Assembly: GCA_028095005.1 (NCBI GenBank) | Contig: CM051461.1 | Coordinates: 166,008,574 to 166,072,573, forward strand | Length of the DNA stretch: 64,000 nt | From: Rhynchospora pubera | Lineage: Eukaryota; Streptophyta; Magnoliopsida; Poales; Cyperaceae | Reading direction: 5' to 3' | In this document: piece after piece, positions 1 to 12,833 of the stretch | How the letters are laid out: every line of letters starts with the position of its first letter | Position numbering within the stretch: position 1 is the first letter of the stretch | The notes under the pieces: model-generated | Databases searched by the model: none | What the model was told of the DNA's origin: nothing | The model's input: only the letters and a program-made list of their open reading frames with translations | Made by a program: the position numbers and the translations under genes

Positions 1-525
1 AAGAAAATAGAAGAGAGCATGAAGAAGAGAGAAAAAAAGGAAGAGGGCAAAAGAGCACGCAATAAGAGACGGTGCTCACCGTTCAAATCTAGAGTGAGGG
101 AAGGAACGTAGATAGTGCTTGATGAGGAGAGCACGAAAGGTAGAGGGAGGAAAAGAAAGATAACGTCATGTTTGATGGGATCCACTGCTAAGAGTTGCTA
201 GGTGAAGAAACGATTCCATGATGGCGAGCGATGGTAACCATCGGAGAAAATTGAACATAAATAACATTTTTTAATTTTTTGATGGAATAAAAGAATGACA
301 ATTTTACAAAATTCTAATGAATTGAATACATTTAAAAATTTTAGTTAACTGATTTATGATTATTAGTATGTTTTATTTAATTTTTTATGTTATATATATT
401 GTCTGCTAGTCCGACATAAAGTTGTCATAATTTTATGTTTAATTTCCAAATTGAATTGCGAAAATATCATCAATTTGATGAGAAAATTTGATTTTTTTTT
501 AAAAAAAAGAGGGAGGTTTTTGCTA

Positions 526-574
<49 letters not shown>

Positions 575-1560
575 TTTAAATTAGAAGTGCAAGGAGGAAT
601 TGAAAGATCAGCCTAGCATTTTTACCATAGATCCACTAATTAGTCACATGCGAAAATTAATTTTCTAGTTGTGCTATATTTATACTTTTCCTTTTTTTTT
701 TATTCATTACTTGTACTTTTCCTTACTGTGCTGTAGTTGTTTCGTGCTTCTTTCATGAGCAAGGTTTAAAAATATACTCAGAGATTTTAAAGTTGCTCGG
801 TATTGATTTTTAAAGATGGGCTGTAACCTTTTGAAATTTTATACATAACGCTTTAAAATTTTATTTAGTTCGTAGTTGATATGTATTGCATAATTTTGTT
901 TACAGGATACTTAAACTCATGATCATTTGGAAGTCACCTGAGACATCAGTTTGATAGCTAGCTGGTACTGCTTGCCCAAAAAGAAAAATATGAATACATA
1001 TATATATATAATGAAATCATAACGTATAATTGATCAGCGGCGAAGTCAAAGAAATGACATCATTACCTGTTGAGGTGGCAGAGGACAGAGTACTTTTAGA
1101 GATAAAGTCTCCCCTGTATCTTTCTACCGAAATTTTTTCATATAAGAATTATATGAATTTAATATACGTTTGTAGGAATGCAAGTTATGGATTTACGAAA
1201 ATAGAAATAGAATTTGTAAGGATGGACACAGATTCTATTCTTCCTCCTTTTTCCTTGGTTTACGGGGAAAATATGCATTCCCGATTGTTAATTTGTTCCT
1301 TTCGATTGGTATACTTTGTTTTTTTTTTTAATTGAGTGGGACTTTATAAATATCAATTTTTTATGAAATATTTGCGAGCATTAATTGTAAGAAAAATATA
1401 AAGAACGCATTCACATAAATGTTAATTAGAGTCCGCCAGAAATTTTCAAATTAGTTTTGAATATTTTAGAGCATTATTAATTGGATTATGAAATTTTGAA
1501 CCACAAATATTTGGATATATTTGTGCATCATTACAAACGTGTTAATTAGGACATAAAAAT
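1..1560. other. AT-rich intergenic DNA, no gene seen
   Basis: The first 250 bases are purine-rich (GA-rich) and the rest is strongly AT-rich. Reading frames are short and show no family signature. The 101-codon frame at 1030-1335 has no recognisable domain and ends in a T-run, so I treat it as chance. The stretch contains an ATT trinucleotide tract (about 526-574) and a short TA tract near 998-1010. Confidence 0.6.
526..574. repeat. (ATT)n microsatellite
   Basis: An uninterrupted run of about sixteen ATT/TTA units, flanked by T- and A-rich DNA. Such tracts are length-variable in plants. No gene relation is visible. Confidence 0.9.
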
Positions 1561-1565
1561 ATTAT

Positions 1566-1750
1566 GCCCGGATTAGAATAATTTTTTTTAACACAAAATT
1601 TCATTTCAATAGAAATTTTTTGATCAAAATGAATGAATTTGATGTCATCTAAATTGAAATTTTTATGTTACTAGACCCAACGAAATCTTTAGAAATCCAT
1701 TCTAACGAAATGAAATCTTGTGTACAAATTATTTTGATGAAAGCCTTATA
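1566..1750. mobile_element. Degenerate Tourist-like MITE, related to 48022-48208
   Basis: The inner sequence (ATCAAAATGAATGAATTT, GATGTCAT, runs of AAATTTCATT) matches the reverse complement of the core of the clear element at 48022-48208. The ends are eroded: GCCCGGATTAGAATAA on the left and TTTTGATGAAAGCCTTA on the right, against GGCCCTGATTAATAA and TTTTGATCAGGGCCTAA in the better copy. No convincing target duplication survives. Confidence 0.45.
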
Positions 1751-1759
1751 GATTATTTT

Positions 1760-3535
1760 GAGTGAACGCCATGATTTGGAAAATTTTATGGATTTGCAGC
1801 ATTTCTTGTTAAATTGTTCAATTGAAATTGGATGAAAGATAGAGATGGTCTATGTTATGATATCTTATAAAATTATAAACTCCCTAAATTTCTTTGACGG
1901 ATCTCATATAATAATTTTAAGATATTTCTGGTGTCCAAACATGTTCATAAATCAGTATCAGTATTATAAATAAAAATCTGTGGGAGTCGAAACTATTTTT
2001 ACTTATAGTCCGACACGGCAATCCTCATATTAGATTGAATTTGTCCGATATTTTTATTTTATGGTGCCACAGCTATTGTGTTACATTGTGTACCGGGTCT
2101 TACCTAACTAAATTTACAGAAAAAATGACACGTTACATTATTAGTGTATAATGTTGTATATAATTTTTCCCTTGAGTTTTTCCTCTCTTCCCCATTTCTC
2201 TCTCGCCTGACGACACTCTTCTCTGTTTTCATCGCCTCTCTCCATGTCTGCTCTCTTCTCCATGGTATCTCTACTTCTTCTGTTGTCGTTCTCTGCGTGG
2301 TGCTTCAATCCGTCGCTCTTTCTCTCCACCGCCTCCTGTACGAACTCAAGGCAAGTTCCCCTTTCCGTCGTTCTTGCATTTGCTAGATCGATATCTGTAT
2401 CAATGATGAGTTGATGTCATTAGCCACTTCATAGCAAGGAACTGGTTGACATTGAGTTTTGTTTTTCGTTATTTCACAAAATTTGATTAGTATTTATAAT
2501 TTTATATTATACAAGCTATGAAATAACTCTTTGATTTATATTATTTAATTTGTGCATGATCGGGTCTGTCTTGCATAATTGAACGGTCTGAATGAGGTTG
2601 AGAAGAGCGCTAGATACTTCACCATGGCGGAGTTCACACACGGGAAAAGAAAGGAAAATGTAGAGGCGAAGAGTATTGGTCCTATTTGATGATTGGATCC
2701 CAAACGAAGAAGAAGACAAAATTAAACGCAGAACAAAAGTGAGATGGGATCCAGATTTTATGCGGCTCCAGTTTAATAATCTTAACGTTTCCATGGTGCA
2801 TCTTAAACCTCCATTATTTGTTTATTTATAAATTATACTAAATTGAAAATTTTAATGGAGTATAGTCTCCTTGCACTCACCAAATATAATGTGATACAAA
2901 TAGGAATTTGCTATTTTTAACATAGATTAGCTGTTGGATATACGATTAGAAAACTCAAATTTTATTAATTTTGTTCCTTTTATCCATAGGAATATTTGAC
3001 CTTCTCTCATGTTGACATCCGGTACATTTACTTTATTTTCTTATATTGTTCCGTTTCTTAGCCCATTAAGACATTTATTTTATTTCCGTTTGAGTTGGTT
3101 CATGTACCCATTATATACAATAGTTAATTATTTAAGTTATTGTTCCATTTGACTACTCAATGCTTTAATTTCTCATTCAATTTTCACCCGTTGATATAGA
3201 GTAATTAGCCTAATAATTATTGAATTTTATTGGCTGTATTAGACGTTATATAATTCTCTATATAAACAAGTCTCTTCACTAGAAAAAATATGATCTAAAA
3301 TCGGTGAAGTGATTGACCGATATATCCATCTCAAATTCCAATTCTATTATTTCTCCTGTTCTATTATAAAATATTGAAAGTATTTCTGCTGGATATTTTT
3401 GGAAGTTTTCATCAGTCACCTTCATGGCCGTGCCCTAAAAGATGACAACCCCAAATTATCTTGGTTGCAGTTCCTGTCGCAATACGCTTAAGGACAGCTC
3501 CTTCAGATAACTTTGTTCTATCTATTCGTTTATTC
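1760..3535. other. Intergenic DNA with one weak small reading frame
   Basis: Mostly AT-rich. A pyrimidine-rich patch at 2150-2400 stands out by composition. It holds a 56-codon frame (ATG 2244, stop 2414) that starts with a hydrophobic, signal-like stretch (MSALFSMVSLLLLLSF), and a second overlapping open frame. No splice partner, promoter or known family could be recognised, so it may be an exon remnant or chance. The rest of the stretch shows nothing. Confidence 0.35.
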
Positions 3536-3540
3536 TTTTG

Positions 3541-3761
3541 GGGTGTGTTTGGATGAGCCATGAATAAGGAATAAGAATAAGAAATTTCGGTATGCATGCT
3601 TATCCAAATTCCTTATTCTTATACCATGGTTTTGTTAGTATAAGAATAAGGTCCCAAATTCCTTATTCTTGTGTTGTTTGGGTTGCACAAGAATAAGAAT
3701 AAGTACGCATACCGAAATTTTTTATTCTTATTCCTTATTCTAAGCTTATCCAAACACACCC
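3541..3761. mobile_element. Tourist-like MITE, copy 1 of the 220-bp fold-back family
   Basis: The ends are GGGTGTGTTTGGATGAGC and its inverted match GCTTATCCAAACACACCC. The flanks carry TTG on both sides, consistent with a 3-bp target duplication as in PIF/Harbinger elements. The interior is one large fold-back made of GGAATAAGAATAAG-type repeats. The element at 53481-53701 is the same family in the opposite orientation. It has no coding capacity, so it depends on an autonomous relative. Confidence 0.85.
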
Positions 3762-3764
3762 TTG

Positions 3765-4902
3765 ATATTTTTCATATTATCCGATTTTTTTTTCAATTTG
3801 CACCAACATTACCAATCTTTCAATATAATTGTGATAAATATGGTTGATATATATTAGGTGATAAATTGGTGATTGTGATGAATATGACTCGGATTAGGTG
3901 ATAAATATATTTGCAAAATAAGAAAATGGATATTCGTTATACTTATTATTTTATACAGATCGCCTTTGATAACTTCTTCAAAATTAAGCGTCCTCTTAAT
4001 TGATTTGACACTCCATTTAAAAACGTTTATAACAAAGAAAAAAATTATTTGCTAGACGGGCAATGGTACCTTTAAACTCATATTGCAACTGAGTTCAGAT
4101 TTCTTTAGTAATCCTCTCACCATTTCGGAAGACTGTTCAGTAAGTAAAGAATACAGGCAACCACAAGTACTTTGTGGTGGGCAATTTGGTCCCTAAGAGG
4201 AAAAGCTATTACAGATCGTAAGAAACCAAAGCTACCGATGGCATTGGAAGCTAAAATTTGAGGCCTTTCAGTAAAAGTTAAAAGGTTATTATTTGTTTGG
4301 AATTCAGCATTCCAAACTTTTACTTTTTATTTATTTAGTTATTTGCAAAATCTGTGCCTCTTCTAAATAAAATGGTTGATCGATTATGTTGGCTAGATTG
4401 ATGTACATAGAAAGTTCTTATGAAAGTTTTATTGTCTGACATGCAAAAATTGGTCAACTTACTTATTTTTTCTTTATCTATTTCCTTTCCCCTCGATGGT
4501 TATTTATTTGGTTTGGTGTCTTTTCTGTACATAAAATACAAGAAATAAGAAGATGGTGCAGCTCAAGCGTATCTTATAAAATCTGGTACTATAACTTAAA
4601 GTAAGTGAATTTATTTGAGGTTTGGTTTATCGGATTCAATTTAATTTGCGATCAATTTTGTTTAATTTTTTTGACTTTCGCTGTACCAGTTAAACTAGAA
4701 ACGTTTCAAGCATAAGTGTCTTTGAGGTTCTTTCTATATTGTCCAAATTTAATTTAATAATATTATGACTATATATTAAGTATATATATTAATTATGTAG
4801 TATTTAGTCCAAATTTAGACGAAGGGAATATGATTGAAATATATAATTTTGTTAAAATTCAGAAAAAGAGATTACAAGTGACAATCATGAAATAAAATAG
4901 CC
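3765..4902. other. AT-rich intergenic DNA, nothing recognised
   Basis: No reading frame, RNA gene or repeat with clear ends was found between the MITE and the LTR element. Confidence 0.5.
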
Positions 4903-4907
4903 TTGAC

Positions 4908-6668
4908 TGTTAGAAAGTGTGCTAATTTTCATTTTTATGCTAATTACCAATTAATTAACCAAGCAAACATAGCACACACAAGATCTAGTACACAAGCTAT
5001 TCAAACACACGAGAAAAAGGGGAAATCGATACCTCCCGCGAAATCGTATTCGCGGGGCTCGACCAAGGCATGGGAATCGATGGCGTGCCTTCTCCACCGT
5101 CTCCACCACGTCTCGTAACCGCCCTCGAGTCCACCAAGGAGGATTAATCACGTTCTACAAGATACGTGCTAGCATACCCAAAGAACAAGCCTAATCCCTA
5201 TGGTTTTCTCTCTTGCATCAATCAACAACCTTGATTTAGTGGAGAGAAAATAGCTCAACACATGAGCAAATGAGAGGGAGAGAGGAGGAAGGTGGCGGCC
5301 TCATGGGAGGGAATGAGAGGAGAGAGAAAGCTAGGTGGAGGCTCTCATAAGTGGTCCTTATATAGAGCACAAAACCTAATTGACCTCTTGCATAATTACA
5401 ACTATGCCATCTCACCTACCACCATATTGGGCAGCCACGTTTTGGGCCTATTTGGGCCACTTAATCCACTCAATTTAGTCTCTAATTCTATTAATCAAAG
5501 CCTCATTTATTTGCTCTTTAATTGGGCTATCTATTTGCTATTTAAATAACGGCCCAATTAATCAATATAACCATTTATATTGATAAGTGTTGAACTAAAT
5601 TAATTATTAACTCATTAATAATTATTTTAGGATTAGTTAATGCATTAAATTATTTCTATATGATCCATTGACTTAATTAATTATAACGGTTCGCAACGGT
5701 ATATAATTAATTAATCAATCTTATCATATTTCCACAGAACCTACTGTTGTGAATAAATAAATAATGCACTGTGTGATTAATGTCCTATTTGTGTGACCCT
5801 TTGAGGATTTATGCTATGTTGGCCATGGAATTAAATCGTTATTTAATTCCAATAATCATAAGCGGTATCTAGCAACACGCTATGACTCCCAATTCGCATA
5901 AATAGTGTACTGCTACAATATTTCAATCCTGCATAAGAGAATAAATATGTTTCTCTATTTTGATTCTTATGTCGCACGATATCATCGTATAATCCAAGAT
6001 AGGAATGTGTCATTCTTGCAGATTATACGTTTCTTGATCTAGAGATAATTGTATAAAGTTGCATGCAAACAATCTATCTCCATCAAGGGGCCCAAACAGA
6101 TATCGTCACTCACTAAGTGAATTAATGAGGGACATACGGTTTTCTTGATGATTAACTTTTCCCCGCACAATTCAAGAGAACATAAATAAAGTCCGTATAG
6201 CAGCCCTTATCGGGAATCAGCGGTAGACAGTATTTATTGAACCTATCCTCATGTGGAAAAGATAAACATCTCAAACTTAGAACCAAAATCACAACGAAAT
6301 AAACAATGACACATAACACAATCCATATGTTTATTTCGATGGGTCAAGTCCTGTGCTATGTTCCATAACATACACATATGCAACTAAGTTGGTAACTCTT
6401 TACCTATGATTAGTAGAACTTAATCATCACTTAACTTGCATACTAATCTTTTATGATAATTAATGTTCCTTGTTAATTATCAAGATTATGGACCGTTTAG
6501 ATTTATTATTGTCATTCTAAAGAATGATCAACAGAGATCTACAATTCAGATCCTCAACCTGAATGATCTGTCAATAATAAACCTAGGAACAGATGATAAA
6601 ATCTCATCCAAAACATAAACTAATAATTAAGTCATTAAATTATTGACTTCTAGGACATAACTCTAACA
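4908..6668 (-). repeat. 3' LTR of the retrotransposon
   Basis: 1761 bp, TG...CA ends with the inverted termini TGTTAG/CTAACA. It differs from the other LTR at 5391 (C against A), 5496 (C against T) and 5880 (C against T) in my reading. Because the element runs on the minus strand, this left-hand copy is the downstream LTR. The purine tract adjoins it at 6669-6679. Confidence 0.95.
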
Positions 6669-9600
6669 ATCTCCCACTTGGCCTAGAGTCAATCAGTAGT
6701 GACTTCTAGCCAACGAAGAATTGAGAACAATGTCATATATCTACATATATACATGTCTCGGACCTCAAAATAAATAATACGCTTATAGCTAGTTACTCAT
6801 ACGTCCACCACGTATGGATGCATAACTGCATCTCGTATACTGCTCAAGGTAGAGGTCGTGCTAGAGTGTTCGCTGTGTTCGCGAACCTATCCAAAAATTG
6901 TTTGACTATATATATATATATACTCCTATATATATTCTTGATCACCATCATATGATATCAAGTGATATCGTTATAGATCATATTTGAATCTCCAATGTAA
7001 CATTGGGCTCTTAGGAGTAAGTTATGGTTCGAGATGCTTAGAACCATAATAACTCAACTAAGAAATCGATCCGAAATAAACTTCTTTTATTGCTTCACAA
7101 GTTGCTATGTATTTTGCTTTGGTGACGGAAACGGTTGTAATATTCCATTTAGAACACCTTCTAAATTTACAACACCACCTTTTAGCAAAATACGTAGTTC
7201 AACTGTGATTATATCAATCTTTCGAAAAACTAGCATCAGTGTAATTAACTTACACGAGCTCTCTTTCATCTTAAGAGATGAAACATTATATCACTCTTTC
7301 TCATAAGGTACTCGAGGATATCCTTGACTATCGTCCTAATGTGTCTCTCTTGTATCCATTTGACAACTGTTTGTCATATCCTTTGGATACTACACATTGG
7401 GGCATATGCATAAATATGGCGTACACAATGAAACTCATAATTAAGGAATGCTTGAACTATTTCATGCACTTTCTCGAATCGAGTTGCAATAGACCGAGTT
7501 AAAACACTCAAGTCATGCCATGTGACGTATAGTTAGACATCCTTTCTTGGAGTGTAACTTTCGTGTTTCTAGAACACTTCGTCAATATATGCATATTTGC
7601 TCAAACCTAACATCCATCATAATCTATCTTTATAGATTTTGTTTCCTAGGATTAGGTGACTTCGCCCAAGTTCTCATTTGAGAAAGCATTCTCCAAAGAG
7701 ATCTCGACAATATTCATTTTCTTAATGTTAATGTTATTCCCAATTTAATGAATTGTTATCTTGAACAATACAAGTAATACAATTATGCTCCCACTGAATA
7801 TCTTGTTTATACAAGATACTTTTGACGAAGTTCAACTCCTTGACTTCCTTGTCAAAACTTTTATTCCAATCTCCACAACACTTGCTTTAATCCATTTATG
7901 GATCCTTGAAGCATGCGTATGTTTTTAGCAATACATAAAACCTCGATTTGTGTCAAATGCACAACATCATCCTTCATTCATACGAAGAAGGCGGTTTTAT
8001 GTGTTTTTCCATATATCAATATATATGAAATACAACTATTGCTAGAATGATCTTTATTGACTTTTACATAGCCACAAGCAAGAGGTTGTGCTTTGTACGT
8101 AGTCAACTAGTCATCGACTTAGACATAGCTACAAGCGAGAAGCCACGCTTTGTACATAGTCGATTTGTTATCCATGTCGATCTTTCCTTTTGAAGATCTA
8201 AAACGTTCTTGATGGATTGCTCCTTCATGAACGTCAACCAAGGTCTATACCTTGTTGTTATACATGGATTTTATTTAAAGATCATATGAATTCAAACCAT
8301 ATATGTGGAATCGGATCGTTCCATCGTTTTTCTTGTTTATCAACGGATTCTCATATGCTAAGTTTGAGAATGTCGTGAAGCCAATGCACCAAACGGCTTA
8401 GGCAATCAACTCTCGTTGATCTTTTGTAGGACTGGTACTTGAGGTTCATGAACTACTTCCGCAATGAATTGTTGAACGAGTTCTTGACTCCTCATATATT
8501 CCATGAGTTTCTCGAATCATCATCAACTCGTGATATGGTTGAGTCCTCATTGGAAGGAGCGTACTATTAAACTTCTTTTCAAAACAACTTGTGAATGAAG
8601 TTCCGCTCAACTCCCACTAAGCACCATGTATGGAGTGACAAGTTTCCCATAAGAGTACTTCTTGTAGTGACGCATAAACTCCTTTAATGCTCACTTTACT
8701 CCCACTACTTCTTCTTGAGAATTTCAATTCATCAAGACTACATTATGATTAGCAACAACTACTTTGTTCTTATCATATTCGTGGAAGTAGTGCCTTTTAA
8801 TATAAAGCATCCTACAAATATATAGTGTCTTATTTGGTTTAAGCTTACAAGTCCACAATACTTGAAATAAGCTTCTCAACACCAAATCTCGAGAAGTATT
8901 ATACTTAGAGATCAAAATCTCGTAAGAAACCTTCCTCAATAGATTTTGATGGAACACCATTCAGTGTAAACAATATTGTCCTCAAACATAATTCCCTAAT
9001 ACGAGTCGAATAAGTCAATTTGATTTATTATCGATCGAATCTATACAAAATATTGTTCGATACCTCCACTCTTGGACACATTATTCCATAATGTTCCTCA
9101 TGGAGTGAGTTATGAAACTATTTTCATACTCTTAAGATAATATTTTAAATCATGTGACTTAACTATTTACCATGATTAATTGTAAGACTTCATTTTTCTT
9201 GAAAGGTCTTTTAAACTTTACACTTGAACTCCTTTGAACTAGTCAAAATGTTCATACTTATACCTTATCAAATAGATATGTTAATATCTACAATGATCGT
9301 TGATTAAGTAGTAAAGTATCAATAACCTTTCATCGCACAAGTACTTATTGGTCTTTATACATCGATATGTAAAAAGTCCTAATAAAGTCACTTGTCCTTA
9401 AACCTTTGTAGGTTAAAGACGCTTTTGTCATTTAACAAACATGATTCGCATATCAATTGATTTGAAATCGAATTGAATTACGAGCTCTACGTTACAGAGA
9501 CTCTCGTAATGCGATTCTCGTTTATGTATGTGACTAAGCGGTTATGTATAACATGAAAGTCAAATACTTTATGTCAAGTCTTACGCATCATATTTGTCAT

Positions 9601-12600
9601 TCATAACTTGTTTATCTATTTCAAGCAAATTCCATCAAGATGCATGAAATCATATAAACAAATTCATAATAAAAGGACTTGTCTTTTATTAAACATAGTT
9701 ATCCATCATCAAATATGAAATGGAGACGCTATGAGAGGTTCTAGAATTAAGGTATGCAACCTTCAATTCCTAAACAAACTCTTAATAAAGATAACTCTAC
9801 GTATTCAATGGTAATGACTTAAATGAATAAGTCATCTCCTATACGGAGTTTACTTTATATCTCTCGAACATTCTCTTATTCTTCATTGTCAACACATTTC
9901 GTTAAATGCGAGCATATGAACTAGTATCAAGTTACTAGTGTAAATTAGAGATAGTGAGATAGTTTGAACGACAAATACACTTTAGGATTAGAATATTTCT
10001 AATCGTCACAATCATGGTACTTCGGACAACCTTTCAAATGCCTCCCTATACGGCAAATGAAACATCTCATGTGACACATGGTCATAAATGAGGGTCTCGA
10101 AAATTTCAACTCATACCTTAGTGAAGTATTTCTTGAATACTTAACCAATTACCTTTTTGCATCAACAATTGTGCGAAGAAGGTAACATTATATCCTTTAT
10201 AATTCCAAAGAGATCGTATGACAATATCAACAATCCTTGATATCGGAGATTCATATCTCTAGTCATCAATTAGCTACTTAAATCTTTCGATTTGTAAGCC
10301 AATGAAAACGTTCATGTATCCTTTTATAAAAGAAGAATCTCTTGGTCAACTCATACTCTTTATACTCGATCACAAATGATGGAGTTAATATCTACTTTCT
10401 CCAAGAACACTTTCTTGAGTAAGTGGATAAGAGCGTACGAGTTAAATCTAGTCCATATGAATTCTCTAATTCAAAGGTCTTAGAAATTTCAAATGAGGAT
10501 ATTAGCCACACGCTTTATTGAATAACTTTTCGCCAAAAGTCAATCAATCATCGCGTTGCTACGTTCGGGTAGTTTGAGAAAAGTTTTGGGAATTGACATA
10601 CTCAAGTTTCTCTTCGCTAAGATCGTGTCTTAGGAATCGGTATTACTTCTTTAAGTGAATACTTTTAGAAACGAGTTTGTTCATTTTCAAAGATTGATCG
10701 CAACAAAATTAACAATTTTAACATCTATAACAAAATCAATTTAAGGTCAATTAGTTTATGCAATTGTTTTATTTATAACAAATAAAACTCCCACTACATT
10801 CATTTAATGTCCCAAATGTAGTTGGTTTTCCAAGATCCCGGTTTTCATCAAGTAGAGCCTGCTATGGCACGTCACCCTACTTAATTAGACAAGGTAGGTT
10901 CTCCAACCAATCATATCGTTCCATATGATTCTTGGTTTGTGAATATCTAAGTATATTTACAAACTTCGCCCCGATGTCCAAACTCTAGTTGGGTCCATCG
11001 AAAAGTAACCTCTCACTATTTGCTCCTTGCAAATCTTAGCTATTTGCACCCCGACTACCGAATTGGCAATCATGACGTCCGCTTGGGCGGACCGCGCCAT
11101 GAGTGACAATCGGCATGAAGGGGATAGAGAGAAGGAGGGCGATTTCACTTAATCGAGTTTTAGTTGGGACTATCAATCATATGACACTTGTTTGGTGGTC
11201 GTGTAAGCATACACCCATACCTAGCCTATGACAATTCATAGCAATCACAAGCAATCACATATAAGCATCTCATAGTTGTGGGTTTGTATGGCTCCCGCTT
11301 GCATTAGTTTCGCCACATCGTCCATGGAGCAAAACTAATCTAATCCTTGCCCTCCCACTAAATTCTATAAGGATCTAAATCCTATATAAAATAAAGGTGC
11401 AAAATACATGTGAAAACATCCTATTCCCTTCCTATCCTTAGGGGCATGCAAGCCTCACAAGTTACATCAAAAATTAATCAAAAATTAATTAATGGCACCA
11501 AAGGCCGCATTACAAACATTCACACATGCATTCATTTACAACCACAAGGCATTGAGTCTTGAGCCATACTAAACCCACTATCCACCTACAAAACAAAGTT
11601 AGCACATACAAGAACTTTGTTTCCAATTAACGATTTTCAAGCATCTTTGCGTATCGTTTGCTATAAGTAAATTCCGTGTACAAATCCTCAATTTTAAACA
11701 ACCAAACTTGTTTAAATTCATTTAGAAAGTTCTTTCAACATCCCATAACAGAAAGGAGATCAAACAAGGAGTTTTCTAATTAATTTCAACTAATTTGAAT
11801 ACTTAGAAAAACAGTAATTTACCAAAAAACGTAACTAATGGAATCCAACAAAAACAACAGTTTTCGGTCTCCAAAAATTCTCAAATAAATTACTTAAGCT
11901 CCTTATCATAATTGTGATTACCAGTAAAAATTTCAAGAAGAGATCTTAAACCATCTGGGAGAATCAAAAATGACAAATCTCTTACAAGTGCACGAAACAC
12001 CGTTATGAGATTTTCAGTTTATCCTCTCAACCATTCGGTCTGTTAGACCACCTTCTATCCAGTTTTTATATATACAATATACATAGAAAAACTTGTTTAG
12101 ACTACAGGCTATCCATTCATGAAAAGAAAACAACCAAGTTAAGTTCAATAATATTAAGTTACAGCCTAAACAATCAACAAATTCTGTACTTGAACAGACT
12201 GTCAATCGAAAGGTTTTAACCTAGTTGAAGGTCCAAACATCCACGAAAAATTACGAAATTAATTTTCCTAGAATCCTAACTCACAATAGAACAACTCCAT
12301 TTAAACAGAATTTTTAAAGGAGTTCTCAGTTGGTACAGTTTATTAGAACAATCGATTTGCTCAATAAACTGGATCTGACAAGATCTTCCTTTTCATACTT
12401 GAAAACCCACTAATTAATCCGAGTCATGCAACAAGTTATACATGCTCAGAAAGAGCTTCAAGTCCTCTTTATTTCTAGCCATAGAACACTGGTACTTATA
12501 TTCAAAATATAAATCTTTCAAGCCATTCAAACAGGACAGTGCAAGCAAAAACTGGTTCTGCGCACTGTCGCCGTTTTATTCACAGTAAATCCATACTAAT

Positions 12601-12833
12601 TCAGAAAAATGTGAATCCAACGACAAAAGAATCACAATCCACAGATCTACAACTTTCATGTAGATGGAAAGATCTTTCAGAGAACTTATCACATCCAAAA
12701 ACGCGAAATAACACAGAAAATACCATTTCCAGACAGCAAACAAACGCATCATCTCTACTAATCCATTAATTAGCCAATTTCTCTTAATTAAGTGTTAAAA
12801 TAGCTTAAGTACGACCATGTGCTCTGATACCAC
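6669..12833 (-). mobile_element. Retrotransposon interior with eroded pol, no intact gag or pol
   Basis: 6165 bp without a frame above about 90 codons. Traces of Copia coding can be read on the minus strand: around 7082-7134 the frame reads approximately TKAKYIATCEAIKE, close to the TEAEYIAACEA motif of Copia RNase H, and around 7900-8005 a KTAFF...KD stretch resembles the start of the palm region. Positions 8090-8150 contain a partly repeated segment of about 50 bp (ACAAGC.AGA...GCTTTGTAC.TAGTC twice). A GC-richer island at 10950-11150 may be conserved for packaging, but that is inference. Confidence 0.75.
12821..12832 (-). promoter_or_regulatory. Primer binding site (initiator tRNA-Met)
   Basis: The minus-strand sequence TGGTATCAGAGC is the standard plant retrotransposon primer site. 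It is separated from the 5' LTR by one base. It fixes the direction of the element. Confidence 0.93.

Noticed and set aside
2244..2414. 56-codon signal-peptide-like frame in a pyrimidine-rich patch
   Set aside because: CT-rich DNA easily yields L/S-rich peptides; no continuation or family could be found, so not called a gene.
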